Shown piece after piece: positions 1-7,931 of a DNA stretch of 48,340 nucleotides. A program made the position numbers and the translations under genes. The stretch is from Sinomonas mesophila (GTDB lineage Bacteria > Actinomycetota > Actinomycetes > Actinomycetales > Micrococcaceae): assembly GCF_001999765.1 (NCBI RefSeq), contig NZ_KV908333.1:1-48340 (forward strand), in the 5' to 3' direction. How positions within the stretch are numbered: the first letter of the stretch is position 1; every line of letters begins with the position of its first letter. The notes below the pieces were generated by a model that was given only the letters and a program-made list of their open reading frames with translations, was not told the DNA's origin and did not search any database.

Positions 1-55
1 CGAACTCGACGGCCACAGCGCCGCGCTCCCGGCGCCTATGGGAGTTGCTTTTCAT
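1..55 (-). CDS. TadE-like pilus protein, N-terminal fragment (cut by window edge)
   Basis: Only the first 18 codons are inside the window, read on the minus strand from an ATG at 55. They give a basic leader followed by RGAVAVEF. This is the hallmark of TadE/TadG pseudopilins of the Tad (tight adherence) system, where a short charged stretch precedes the first membrane helix with its conserved Glu. The position just downstream of an Flp pilin gene on the same strand fits a Tad operon. The call rests on one short motif and on context. The rest of the gene lies outside the window. Confidence 0.6.
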   Translation of the reverse strand, partial: MKSNSHRRRERGAVAVEF

Positions 56-86
56 GGTTCCCCGAATCGCTGTGATGATCAGTAAG

Positions 87-136
87 CGCGTGGTGGGCGA
101 TGTCAGGATTTGCTCTTGGACATCGCCCACCACGCG
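87..136 (-). terminator. Perfect 18-bp hairpin after the Flp pilin gene
   Basis: Bases 87-104 and 119-136 are perfect reverse complements (18 bp) around a 14-base loop, 13 bases past the pilin stop. There is no clear U-tract, as is common in high-GC actinobacterial terminators. It probably attenuates transcription between the abundant pilin message and the TadE-like gene. Confidence 0.65.
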
Positions 137-149
137 GCGTGGTTGATTC

Positions 150-350
150 TTAGACGGCGCCGACCTTAGTCGCGATGTCGGTGAAGAGCGTCGCGATCGT
201 CGTGCCAAGCGGCCCCACAGCGAGCATGACGACCACGGCGATGAGGGCGACCATGACGCCGTACTCAACCATCGTTGCTCCCTTCTCCTTCTCGCCCTTG
301 CCCGTGATGTCGTTCCAGAACATCTGAAGGGAGACCAGAAACCTGTCCAT
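150..350 (-). CDS. Flp family type IVb pilin
   Basis: A 66-residue protein with the layout of Flp major pilins. A short basic and acidic leader ends in KGEKEKG, followed by ATMVEYGVMVALIAVVV. The prepilin peptidase would cut after the Gly, leaving Glu at mature position 5 and one hydrophobic helix that forms the pilus core. Flp pilins are processed by TadV-type peptidases and assembled by the Tad apparatus for adhesion. The ATG at 350 is preceded on the minus strand by AAAGGAC, a good ribosome site. The next gene on the strand starts with a TadE signature. The remaining tad genes must lie left of the window. Confidence 0.9.
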   Translation of the reverse strand: MDRFLVSLQMFWNDITGKGEKEKGATMVEYGVMVALIAVVVMLAVGPLGTTIATLFTDIATKVGAV

Positions 351-710
351 GACTTTGTCCTTTGCATTTGCCGTGCAGCGAAATTCGGTTCCATCAGCGG
401 CGTCTCCCAGTAGGTCCGCCAGGTTCCGATCCCCTAAGCTTTGCGGCCGGCGAGGGTGAAAACTATCCGTAGCGGTACTCGAATAATAGACAAAACGCCT
501 GTTTTTGATACGCGGTGCGTGGGGAACCTACTCAGTTCCACGCGGCTCGGTTACTTGGACGCATGCCGGGTGTACTCAGAACTCGGCCCGGATCCCTTGC
601 AATCACTAGGGAGACGGCTCATGCTCGGCGGCCCGGCTCGCTTTGACCCGCTGAGAGGCGGCGGGGTACCCTTGATAGTCGTTGTGCGTGTCCTAGCTCG
701 ATGGTGCGCG
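351..710. other. Intergenic region between divergent pilin and rplM genes
   Basis: No credible gene is visible. The only long open frame (441-866) has poor actinobacterial codon character and no family resemblance. The stretch holds one copy of the GTACTCGA octamer (475-482) seen in other spacers, a GGTTACTTGGACGC motif (549-562) repeated at 16811, and an imperfect hairpin around 515-545. Promoters for both flanking genes must lie here, but I could not place a convincing -35/-10 pair. Confidence 0.5.
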
Positions 711-713
711 CCG

Positions 714-850
714 CGGGAGTGTCCAGTTGCAGGACACCGGCTCCCGGGGTGCATTCGAGACACACGGGATGACTGGTCTGGGAGCCCTCACCTCTGGTCC
801 GGTAGCGCACCGAAGAACGGGGTGTATCTCACCGGCGCCCCACCAGACCA
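714..850 (+). promoter_or_regulatory. Candidate structured leader of the rplM-rpsI mRNA
   Basis: Two nested signals lie directly upstream of the rplM ribosome site. A hairpin pairs 714-724 with 732-746 (with a bulge), and an 8-bp perfect pairing joins TGGTCTGG (774-781) to CCAGACCA (843-850), closing a 61-base domain. L13 operons in other bacteria carry autoregulatory leaders, so this may be an L13-binding element. Covariation has not been examined. Confidence 0.4.
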
Positions 851-868
851 AGAACGAAGGCAATAACT

Positions 869-1312
869 GTGCGTACGTACACTCCGAAGCCCGGCGACGC
901 CGACCGTCAGTGGCACGTCATTGACGCGACCGACGTCGTGCTGGGTCGCCTTGCCAGCCAGACCGCAACACTGCTGCGCGGGAAGCACAAGCCGACCTTT
1001 GCGTCCCACATGGACATGGGCGATTTCGTCATTATCATCAACGCTGACAAGGTCGCCCTCACCGGCGCCAAGCTCCAGCAGAAGCGCGCCTACCGCCACT
1101 CGGGCTTCCCGGGCGGTTTGACTAGCGTCACATACGCCGAGCTCCTCGAGAAGAACCCGGTGCGCGCCGTGGAGAAGGCCGTCAAGGGCATGCTCCCAAA
1201 GAACAAGCTGGCCGCCCAGCAGCTGTCCAAGCTCAAGGTCTACGCGGGCCCGAACCACCCGCACGCTGCGCAGCAGCCCAAGACCTTCGAGATCACCCAG
1301 GTCGCTCAGTAG
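869..1312 (+). CDS. rplM: 50S ribosomal protein L13
   Basis: A 147-residue protein matching bacterial L13 along its whole length. Landmarks are the N-terminal [16 protein letters not shown], the central [16 protein letters not shown] and YRHSGFPGG, and the C-terminal [17 protein letters not shown]13 binds 23S rRNA early in assembly of the large subunit. The start is a GTG at 869 with GAAGG eight bases upstream. The gene begins an operon with rpsI (38-base gap) and is preceded by a structured leader. The length is normal for the family. Confidence 0.97.
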   Translation: MRTYTPKPGDADRQWHVIDATDVVLGRLASQTATLLRGKHKPTFASHMDMGDFVIIINADKVALTGAKLQQKRAYRHSGFPGGLTSVTYAELLEKNPVRAVEKAVKGMLPKNKLAAQQLSKLKVYAGPNHPHAAQQPKTFEITQVAQ

Positions 1313-1350
1313 TCCTGGCCACTACCTAGAAATTCACCAAGGAGATCACT

Positions 1351-1857
1351 GTGGCTCAGAACGACGAGCTTGCCCAGGCCCCCGAGGCCGAGGAGAACCT
1401 GACCAGCTACACGAGCGAGAGCGCCCCGGCCGCCGAGGCTGCCGTCAAGCGCGAGCGCCCGGCCCTCACGGTGTCCGGCGCTGCCGTCGGCCGCCGCAAG
1501 GAGGCCGTGGCCCGCGTCCGCGTCGTCCCCGGCTCCGGCCAGTGGACCATCAACGGCCGCACGCTCGAGAATTACTTCCCGAACAAGCTGCACCAGCAGG
1601 AGGTGAACGACCCGTTCAAGCTCCTCGACCTCGAGGGCGCCTACGACGTGATCGTCCGCATCCACGGCGGTGGCCCCTCCGGCCAGGCCGGCGCCGTGCG
1701 CCTCGGTGTCTCGCGCGCTCTCAACGAGATCGATGCCGAGAACAACCGCCCGGCCCTCAAGAAGGCCGGCTTCCTGACCCGCGACGCCCGCGTGGTCGAG
1801 CGCAAGAAGGCCGGTCTCAAGAAGGCCCGCCGCGCTCCGCAGTACTCGAAGCGCTAG
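1351..1857 (+). CDS. rpsI: 30S ribosomal protein S9
   Basis: A 168-residue protein. The first 35 residues or so are an acidic, low-complexity extension common in actinobacterial S9. The conserved S9 fold follows, with [16 protein letters not shown], the [17 protein letters not shown] segment and the basic tail [12 protein letters not shown]. The C-terminal Lys-Arg reaches into the ribosomal P site. The start is GTG at 1351 with AAGGAG seven bases before it. It is co-transcribed with rplM and followed by a strong hairpin. Confidence 0.97.
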   Translation: MAQNDELAQAPEAEENLTSYTSESAPAAEAAVKRERPALTVSGAAVGRRKEAVARVRVVPGSGQWTINGRTLENYFPNKLHQQEVNDPFKLLDLEGAYDVIVRIHGGGPSGQAGAVRLGVSRALNEIDAENNRPALKKAGFLTRDARVVERKKAGLKKARRAPQYSKR

Positions 1858-1890
1858 ATCGGCTTCGGCCTCGCCCCGGCGAGTCTCCTC

Positions 1891-1926
1891 GGTAGGCCCG
1901 TCCCGCATGTGCGGGGCGGGCCTACC
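1891..1926. terminator. Bidirectional terminator between rpsI and the GT39 gene
   Basis: A 16-bp stem (1891-1906 with 1911-1926, one G-U pair) closes a four-base loop, ATGT. It lies between two convergent genes and can serve rpsI on the plus strand and the glycosyltransferase on the minus strand. Confidence 0.8.
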
Positions 1927-1936
1927 GCGTGTCTGG

Positions 1937-3826
1937 CTATTGATGCAGTGCGAAAATTCGGACGCCATCGATGTTCTGGGGAATGAAGGCGCTCCTCACC
2001 CAGTCAATAATTCTCTTCATCTCGGGGCGTTCGGCTAGTACGGGATCGAGTTCGGGATAGTCCACGAAATAGCAAATTGCCCCCATTGCGGCCATGGACT
2101 TGAATTTCTCAAGATTTGGAAAAGGGTCCGCGGCAGAAAATCCCCCGAGCGGGAGGATAGGCCTTTCGGCGGCCAACTGCCAATTCGCCGCGGTCTGTGC
2201 AGGCAGGGTCGCTGCGGCCCACATACATTCTTCTGGCGCGCCTCTCAGTAGGTCAGCTGGCCTGGGCGCCACGGGAGCACCCACGGCGATGTTCCTGAGC
2301 CACTCGGGGTCCCCGGCCCGCACCATGGCCAGTAAATGGCTGATCGTGCTGGGGTTGCGGGTTAGGGTTCCCGAGAGAGGATTGGATCCTTGCTGGGAAG
2401 TGGAGAGGGTCGCAGTGTTTGTCGCGACGGGACCCACAGCCAGCCCTGCGACTGCGAGGATGCATGCCACGCTGTTGAGCCACTCCCGTGGAGGGGGAAT
2501 CGCGGTGAGTCCAGCGGCCAGGAGAGACACGCATAGGGAAGCCACGGCGAGGGCTGGGGCCAGCGGGTTTTGGGTGGAATTGAGGGTCAGGGAGCCTATG
2601 CCAGCACTCGCGGCGATGCCAAGGGCAACAGTCGCTCGAAGAGGGACAGACCTCGGGCGCCTCGTCATGGCCTCGACAGCCATGCCAACGCACAGGGCGA
2701 TCGGCGCGGCAAGACTCATGGTGTAGTACGTGTGGATGTCGTTCCCCATGAACGACAGCACGAGGTATACAGTGACGAGCCAGATCAAGGAGATGAGTGC
2801 CAAGAGCCGACCCCTCGACGCCCTGAGCGAGATAACGGAAGTGACTCCGGACACCAGGCCTAGAACCAGAAGCCAGGAGGCCTCTTGGTTGTAGTTGCCA
2901 TTCAGCAATCGGAACAGCCCCGCGTCGCTGCCTTGACCGACGAACTGCTGGGGGATGAGCCGGTTCACGAGGGACTCCTGTCCCGTGATTCGGCTGATCC
3001 CGTTGTAGCCGAGCGTGAGCTCCACGATGCTGTTGGTCGTCGATCCACCGACGTAGGGTCGCTGGTCCTTGGGGGTCAGTTCCACGACCGCGATCCAGCT
3101 CCCGGCGACCGCAGCGAGGCCTCCGAGAGCGGCACCAGCCCCGGCCACGATTTTCGCCCAAGCAGCCCGCCACGTCCACAAGACCCCAGCCGCGAGTGCT
3201 GGCACGACCAGCATCGCCTGGAGCTGCTTCGTGAGGAAGGCGAGTCCCAGGAGCGCCCCTGCCGCGGCGAGCCAGCGGACACGGCCGTTCTCGATACCCC
3301 GCAGGGCCACGGCAACCGCCGCGACCGTAAGGAAGATCAGCAGGGGATCAGGGTTGTTGTACCTGGACATTAGAACAACGATGGGGGTCGTCGCGTACGC
3401 CAGTCCAGCGAGGAACGCCGGTACTACGCGAGTGCGCTTCCTGACGATCCTGTAGATCAGAAGCGTCGTCGCGATGCCGAGGAGCGCCTGTGGAAGGAGA
3501 AGCCCCCAGCTGTTGAAGCCAAAGATCCGCACTGAAAGCCCCATGAGCCAGAGGCTCAGCGGTGGCTTGTCCACGGAGATCGCATTGCCCCACTCGCTGG
3601 ACCCAAAGAGGAAGGCTTCGGCATTGTGCAGGCCGGATTGGACGGCGGCCGTGTAGTACGCGTTGGCCCATCCGTTCGACTGGAGATTCCACAGGTTCAA
3701 GAAAGCGCTCACCGACGCGAGGCCGGCAATTGCGAGCCATTCGAGCTGGGGGCGGGGCCCCTCTGCTGGCTGCGGCGCGCTGGGATCGTCTGTCCGGGCG
3801 CGGATAGCCTCGTTTTGGCTGCGCAT
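1937..3826 (-). CDS. GT39-type membrane glycosyltransferase (YkcB/ArnT-like)
   Basis: A 629-residue polytopic membrane protein. After a charged cytoplasmic start it has a first membrane helix, then WANAYYTAAVQSG and the DKPPLSLWLMGLSVRIFGFN block typical of YkcB-like members of the ArnT/PMT superfamily. Ten or more further helices follow, then a periplasmic-type C-terminal domain (about residues 480-629). Such enzymes move a sugar from a polyprenyl-phosphate carrier to a lipid, polymer or protein on the outer face of the membrane. The gene starts two bases after the stop of the upstream GT2-GtrA gene, which would make and flip the sugar carrier, so the pair is very probably one pathway. The acceptor and the sugar cannot be read from sequence. 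Confidence 0.85.
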   Translation of the reverse strand: MRSQNEAIRARTDDPSAPQPAEGPRPQLEWLAIAGLASVSAFLNLWNLQSNGWANAYYTAAVQSGLHNAEAFLFGSSEWGNAISVDKPPLSLWLMGLSVRIFGFNSWGLLLPQALLGIATTLLIYRIVRKRTRVVPAFLAGLAYATTPIVVLMSRYNNPDPLLIFLTVAAVAVALRGIENGRVRWLAAAGALLGLAFLTKQLQAMLVVPALAAGVLWTWRAAWAKIVAGAGAALGGLAAVAGSWIAVVELTPKDQRPYVGGSTTNSIVELTLGYNGISRITGQESLVNRLIPQQFVGQGSDAGLFRLLNGNYNQEASWLLVLGLVSGVTSVISLRASRGRLLALISLIWLVTVYLVLSFMGNDIHTYYTMSLAAPIALCVGMAVEAMTRRPRSVPLRATVALGIAASAGIGSLTLNSTQNPLAPALAVASLCVSLLAAGLTAIPPPREWLNSVACILAVAGLAVGPVATNTATLSTSQQGSNPLSGTLTRNPSTISHLLAMVRAGDPEWLRNIAVGAPVAPRPADLLRGAPEECMWAAATLPAQTAANWQLAAERPILPLGGFSAADPFPNLEKFKSMAAMGAICYFVDYPELDPVLAERPEMKRIIDWVRSAFIPQNIDGVRIFALHQ

Positions 3827-3828
3827 GG

Positions 3829-5070
3829 CTATGCCACGTCAGCCGCGGGAAGGGGCTCTGTGATCAGGCTCGAGCTCTTGGCTCTCACGGCACCCTGACG
3901 GAAGACCCAGGCCTTGAGCAGTGCGAACCTCAGTACGGTTGCCAGCACATTCGCAGCTGTGAGCGTCACGAGCTCGGCGGTGGCACCGGAATCTGGAAGC
4001 GTCATGTGCAGGACGGTGAGGGACGACGATGTCAGGGCCCACGCGAGCCCGAACACGATGAGCCCTTGGAACTGCTGGGTCGCGTAGTGCTCGGGGCCTC
4101 GGATGCCGAAGGTGAAGCGGCGGTTCGCAGCCGTGTTGAGCACAGCGGTGATCAGCAGCGCAGAGAAGTTTGCCGACTGTGCGCCCAGGAACGGCTGCAA
4201 GGCCAGGAACAGGAGCGCGAACGCCACGGTAGAGAAGACGCCCACCGTGCCGAAGCGGAGCACTTGGCCGAAGAAGGAAGGCGGCGAGGCGGGCACGAGC
4301 GGCCGCCGTCCAAGTTCGGCATAGATCGCCGCCAGGGGGATGCGCCCGTGCAGGAGGGACAGCGCCACCCGAACGATGCCTCGCATGTCGTCCTTGGCGG
4401 TCTGGACGATGTCCACCGAGCTAGTCGGATCATCTGTCCAGTCGACCGGGATCTCGTGGATGCGCAGCCCCGCACGTTCGGCGAGGACGAGCAGCTCGGT
4501 GTCGAAGAACCAGGCGTTGTCCTCGACGTGCGGGATCAGGGCTCGGGCGACGTCCGCCCGCACGGCCTTGAAGCCGCACTGCGCGTCCGAGAAGCGGACC
4601 TTGAGCGCCCCGTGCAGCATGGCGTTGTACGTCCGGGAAATGAACTCCCGCTTGGGCCCGCGAATGACTCTCGAATCACGGCGGAGCCGAGTGCCGATGG
4701 AAATGTCCGAATGGCCCGAGAGCAGGGGCGCGATCAGCGGCGGGAGGGCCGCGAGGTCAGTGGAGAGGTCCACATCGACATAGGCCACGACCTTAGCCGG
4801 GGACGCGGACCATGCGTCCCGCAGGGCATAGCCCCGGCCCTTCCGTTCCATCCGTCGGTAGACGACACCTGGCAGCTGGAGCGCCAGGGATTCACCGATG
4901 GCACGCGTGCCGTCGGTAGACGCGTTGTCCGCAATCGTCACGCGCCAAGGCACGTGAAAGGACTCTTCAAGGTAGTTAACGAGCGTGGTCACGCTTGCCG
5001 CGAGTGCCGTCTCTTCGTTATAGACGGGTACGACAATGTCGATCGCCAGGCCCCCATCGCCGGTGGTCAT
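3829..5070 (-). CDS. GT2 polyprenyl-phosphate glycosyltransferase fused to a GtrA domain
   Basis: A 413-residue fusion. Residues 1-245 are a DPM1/GtrB-like GT2 domain with IDIVVPVYNEE, the metal-binding YVDVDLSTD motif and a conserved FSDAQCGFKAVR. It would transfer a sugar from a nucleotide donor to polyprenyl phosphate on the inner face. Residues 265-390 form a four-helix GtrA-type membrane domain, a family linked to flipping of the lipid-linked sugar. The fusion therefore combines synthesis and translocation, feeding the GT39 enzyme encoded two bases downstream. The ATG at 5070 has no good ribosome site but lies six bases after TAACTT, which suggests leaderless translation. GtrB and GtrA are separate proteins in many bacteria, while fusions are frequent in Actinobacteria. 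Confidence 0.88.
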   Translation of the reverse strand: MTTGDGGLAIDIVVPVYNEETALAASVTTLVNYLEESFHVPWRVTIADNASTDGTRAIGESLALQLPGVVYRRMERKGRGYALRDAWSASPAKVVAYVDVDLSTDLAALPPLIAPLLSGHSDISIGTRLRRDSRVIRGPKREFISRTYNAMLHGALKVRFSDAQCGFKAVRADVARALIPHVEDNAWFFDTELLVLAERAGLRIHEIPVDWTDDPTSSVDIVQTAKDDMRGIVRVALSLLHGRIPLAAIYAELGRRPLVPASPPSFFGQVLRFGTVGVFSTVAFALLFLALQPFLGAQSANFSALLITAVLNTAANRRFTFGIRGPEHYATQQFQGLIVFGLAWALTSSSLTVLHMTLPDSGATAELVTLTAANVLATVLRFALLKAWVFRQGAVRAKSSSLITEPLPAADVA

Positions 5071-5082
5071 GCAGACAAGTTA
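5071..5082 (-). promoter_or_regulatory. Candidate leaderless promoter (-10) of the GT2-GtrA gene
   Basis: On the minus strand TAACTT (5082-5077) ends six bases before the ATG, matching the TAnnnT-N6/7-start pattern of leaderless genes. No clear -35 hexamer is seen. Confidence 0.4.
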
Positions 5083-5121
5083 GGTGCCGCTTGTGACTGC
5101 CTACTAGCGGTTCTGACGAAG

Positions 5122-5353
5122 TCGAGTACAGAGGTCATGGAATCGAGTAGCGAACGCCAGTACTCGAATTCCCACGCCCAGTGGTGCGATGCCCCAGCGG
5201 TCAGATCCAGCGTCCCAGCCTCACACGCGGAATCGCTCCATCGAAGGGGAGGGCCCGATCCGAGCGCCCGGGGGCCTCAGAGTGCGTACACCCGAGGCCC
5301 CCATAGGTACTCAAAATGCGGTACTCGACTTCCCCAACCAGTGGTGCATCGCG
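5122..5353. repeat. Imperfect direct and inverted repeats in the GT2-GtrA upstream region
   Basis: A segment of about 33 bases occurs at about 5159-5193 and again at about 5321-5353. The copies share GTACTCGA, a TTCCC run and CCAGTGGTGC. TCGAGTAC (5122-5129) is an inverted partner of the first GTACTCGA. The function is unknown; a regulator binding array or a decayed mobile repeat are both possible. Confidence 0.45.
5270..5302. terminator. Hairpin in the 5071-5418 spacer
   Basis: GGGGGCCTC (5270-5278) pairs perfectly with GAGGCCCCC (5294-5302) around a 15-base loop. It lies in a spacer between divergent genes, so it may be an attenuator or a decayed repeat rather than the end of a transcript. 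Nothing else is seen in the roughly 350-base spacer except the GTACTCGA repeats. Confidence 0.4.
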
Positions 5354-5418
5354 CCCGCGCGACGACTAACTTCACTACATCAGCCTCCCCACCGGGACCC
5401 AATGAAGGGACTCAGACC

Positions 5419-5544
5419 ATGCGCAGCAGCCATTCACGCGCCACCGCCACCCAATTCGAGGCGGCCGCCGGCGGAAGGGCTGCAACGGATGAAACCGGCA
5501 GAGGCACGTCGTCAGCGACAGCGACGTCCCACTCCACCACGTAG
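5419..5544 (+). CDS. Possible small Ser/Thr-rich peptide (41 aa)
   Basis: An ATG at 5419 follows GAAGGGA by eight bases, a good ribosome site. It opens a 41-residue frame that ends in RGTSSATATSHSTT. There is no signal peptide, no membrane segment and no Cys. The stop lies 13 bases before the ATG of the next gene, so the two could be coupled. No family is recognised. It may equally be a chance frame in the leader of the next gene. Confidence 0.3.
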   Translation: MRSSHSRATATQFEAAAGGRAATDETGRGTSSATATSHSTT

Positions 5545-5557
5545 AAACCCCAGGGAC

Positions 5558-6463
5558 ATGTCCCGCTTCCGATTGGGGGACCCCATGGTCCATTCACTCA
5601 TCCCGAGCAGGCGTCTAGGCCGCCCGGTGAACCTGTCGCGGACGGGCTCGCACGAGTCCGGCAATGCGGTCAAGCCGTGCCGGCTCGACCGGATCGGCGA
5701 GGAGCTTGCGGCCCTCGGCCCGTACGTCGAAGAACTGCGGGGCCGGATCGGGGCCCTGCGCGCCACCGGCAACGACGCCGAGGCTCGGGCCCTGCACGCG
5801 AGGGCGGTCTGCGAGGCAGGCCGGACGCTCGTCATTCTCGATCTTGCCCGCACCGACGTGCGGCGGCGGGCAAGGGCGGAGGAGCATTGGGGGGACGTCA
5901 TGGGCAGCGTGGTCTACGCGTTCATGACGTCCAGCTCTCCGTCCACGGTCGGCGAAGCCAGGCGTGAGGTGCGGCGGCTGCTGGGCGCACCTCACCCTGG
6001 TGAGCCGTACGACCCCGAGCTGTCCGTGTGGCGGGAATTCCTGCGCTCGTGCCTCGAGGGCCATCATGAGGGCCCCGTGCCGACCCCGGAGCCGGCCCCG
6101 CACATGCCAGGCACGACGGGCCGATCGTGGCCCGGGAGCCAGGTGATCGAGCTCGTCTCGGCCATGCACCGCCTCGGCCTCCTCGGCATGGCGGGCGCCT
6201 TCGCCGCCGCCCGCGTCTGGACCCCCGTCACGATCACGGACGGGATCTCGTGGGAGGCCGCCTGGTACCGCAACGCGGAGGTCCTCGAGCAGGCCGTCCC
6301 GGAGCCGCGGCTCTCGGCCGAGGAGCTCGCGGGCGCCGTCCGGGCCGTGCTCGACGACTGGACGTTCCCGCTTCTCGGGATCGACCTTCCCGGTGCATCC
6401 CCCGCCGCGCCCGCGCGTGCCACAAAGGACGGCGTGTGGTTCCGACGTCGCCGCACTACGTAG
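5558..6463 (+). CDS. Hypothetical protein
   Basis: The plus-strand frame has strong actinobacterial third-position GC bias from about 5640 to its stop at 6463. It encodes about 301 residues, soluble and mostly helical. It includes a leucine- and charge-rich stretch around [19 protein letters not shown], and its C-terminal part contains [17 protein letters not shown] recognise no domain. The start is uncertain: ATG 5558 is used here, ATG 5585 follows a GGGGGA run, and the frame stays open further upstream. The stop codon overlaps the -10 element of glmM. The neighbours (GT2-GtrA, glmM) hint at the cell envelope but do not define a role. Confidence 0.6.
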   Translation: MSRFRLGDPMVHSLIPSRRLGRPVNLSRTGSHESGNAVKPCRLDRIGEELAALGPYVEELRGRIGALRATGNDAEARALHARAVCEAGRTLVILDLARTDVRRRARAEEHWGDVMGSVVYAFMTSSSPSTVGEARREVRRLLGAPHPGEPYDPELSVWREFLRSCLEGHHEGPVPTPEPAPHMPGTTGRSWPGSQVIELVSAMHRLGLLGMAGAFAAARVWTPVTITDGISWEAAWYRNAEVLEQAVPEPRLSAEELAGAVRAVLDDWTFPLLGIDLPGASPAAPARATKDGVWFRRRRTT

Positions 6464-6473
6464 ACTTGGCCGG
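6461..6473 (+). promoter_or_regulatory. Leaderless promoter (-10) of glmM
   Basis: TAGACT (6461-6466) ends seven bases before the GTG start of glmM, with no ribosome site between them. Its TAG is also the stop codon of the preceding gene. Confidence 0.55.
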
Positions 6474-7823
6474 GTGACTAGGCTCTTCGGCACAGATGGC
6501 GTGCGCGGGCTGGCCAACGGCCTGCTCGACGCGCAGCTCGCACTCAAGCTCTCCCAGGCGGCCGCCGTCGTCCTCGGACACCGGCAGGTGACGGCCGGCA
6601 GCCGGCCCCGCGCCGTCGTCGCCCGCGACCCCCGCGCCTCCGGCGAGTTCCTCAGCGCCGCCGTCGAGGCCGGCCTCGCGAGCGCCGGCGTGGACGTCTT
6701 CGACGCCGGGGTCCTCCCGACGCCGGCCGCGGCCTACCTCGTCGCGGACCTGGGCGCCGACTTCGGCGTCATGATCTCCGCGAGCCACAACCCCGCACCC
6801 GACAACGGGATCAAGTTCTTCGCGCGCGGCGGGCACAAGCTCCCCGACGAGACCGAGGACGAGATCGAGGCGCTGCTCACCGCTGAGCCGCTGCGCCCGA
6901 CAGGCGGCGCCGTCGGCCGCATCCAGCGCTTCTCCGACGCCGAGGACCGCTACGTCGTGCACCTCCTCACGACCCTCCCGCACCGCCTGGACGGCCTCAC
7001 CGTGGTCCTGGACTGCGCGCACGGCGCCGCGGCCGGCTGCTCGCCGCAGGTGTTCAAGGACGCCGGCGCGAAGGTCATCGTCATCGGCGCCGAGCCGGAC
7101 GGGCTCAACATCAACGACGGCGTCGGGTCCACGCACCTCGAGCAGCTCCAGGCCGCCGTGGTCTCCCACGGCGCCGACCTGGGCATCGCGCACGACGGCG
7201 ACGCCGACCGCTGCCTTGCGGTCGACCATGAGGGCGCGGTCGTGGATGGCGACCAGATCATGGCGATCCTGGGCCTGGCCCTCAAGCAGGCCGGGAAGCT
7301 CAAGGACGACGTGCTCGTCGCGACCGTCATGAGCAACCTCGGCCTCAAGATCGCCCTGCGCGAGGCTGGCGTCTCGATCCGCGAGACGGCCGTCGGCGAC
7401 CGCTACGTGCTCGAGGAGATGCGCGCCCGCGGGTACTCGCTCGGCGGCGAGCAGTCAGGCCACGTGATCTTCTCCGACTACGCCACGACCGGCGACGGCG
7501 TCCTGACGGGCCTCCAGCTCGCGGCGCAGGTGGCCAGGACAGGCAGCACGCTCAAGGAGCTCGCCGCCGTCATGACCCGCCTCCCGCAGGTGCTGATCAA
7601 CGTCAAGGGCGTGGACAAGGCGCGGGTCGCGGCGGACGACGGCGTGGCCGCGGCCGTCGCTGCCGCCGAGGCCGAGCTCGGGGAGACCGGGCGGGTGCTC
7701 CTGCGCCCCTCGGGAACCGAGCCGGTGGTCCGGGTCATGGTCGAGGCGGCCGACGAGGAGACCGCCCAGGCGATCGCCCAGCGCCTCGCGGGAGTCGTGC
7801 AGAGCCAGCTCGCGCTGGCCTAG
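6474..7823 (+). CDS. glmM: Phosphoglucosamine mutase
   Basis: A 449-residue enzyme that converts glucosamine-6-phosphate to glucosamine-1-phosphate on the way to UDP-GlcNAc and peptidoglycan. It starts with [13 protein letters not shown] and has the active-site phosphoserine loop [17 protein letters not shown]. The metal-binding DGDADR motif follows, then the sugar-binding GGEQSGH and the phosphate-binding C-terminal [14 protein letters not shown]. All four landmarks of the alpha-D-phosphohexomutase family are present. The family start (xRLFGTDG) fixes the GTG at 6474 rather than upstream codons. Together with glmS in this window it supplies amino-sugar precursors for the cell wall. Confidence 0.97.
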   Translation: MTRLFGTDGVRGLANGLLDAQLALKLSQAAAVVLGHRQVTAGSRPRAVVARDPRASGEFLSAAVEAGLASAGVDVFDAGVLPTPAAAYLVADLGADFGVMISASHNPAPDNGIKFFARGGHKLPDETEDEIEALLTAEPLRPTGGAVGRIQRFSDAEDRYVVHLLTTLPHRLDGLTVVLDCAHGAAAGCSPQVFKDAGAKVIVIGAEPDGLNINDGVGSTHLEQLQAAVVSHGADLGIAHDGDADRCLAVDHEGAVVDGDQIMAILGLALKQAGKLKDDVLVATVMSNLGLKIALREAGVSIRETAVGDRYVLEEMRARGYSLGGEQSGHVIFSDYATTGDGVLTGLQLAAQVARTGSTLKELAAVMTRLPQVLINVKGVDKARVAADDGVAAAVAAAEAELGETGRVLLRPSGTEPVVRVMVEAADEETAQAIAQRLAGVVQSQLALA

Positions 7824-7829
7824 CTTCAC

Positions 7830-7890
7830 AACGCCGCATCGCAACACGCCGCTATTCCTCTCGGATGGCGGCGTGTTGCGATGCGGGGTT
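7830..7890. repeat. Family A palindrome / terminator after glmM
   Basis: 23-base arms (7830-7852 and 7868-7890, one mismatch) share the core CGCATCGCAACACGC. The same core forms the arms of a larger palindrome after accC (42646-42708), so this is a repeated intergenic element. Here it sits seven bases after the glmM stop and can act as its terminator. Confidence 0.75.
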
Positions 7891-7918
7891 GAGAGGGGTG
7901 GTGCTGGGCACCGGCCGC

Positions 7919-7931
7919 TAAGGTGGGCTCC
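7919..7931 (+). promoter_or_regulatory. Leaderless promoter (-10) of the methyltransferase gene
   Basis: TAAGGT (7919-7924) lies seven bases before the ATG at 7932. This favours that ATG over the GTG three codons upstream, which would overlap the -10 element. Confidence 0.5.

Noticed and set aside
441-866. Possible gene upstream of rplM
   Set aside because: No ribosome site, no family, and it fills the region that folds as the rplM leader.
5615-6547. Minus-strand frame of 310 codons opposite the hypothetical gene and the glmM start
   Set aside because: It runs through the glmM promoter and start and has shadow-type composition. The plus frame is preferred, with moderate confidence.
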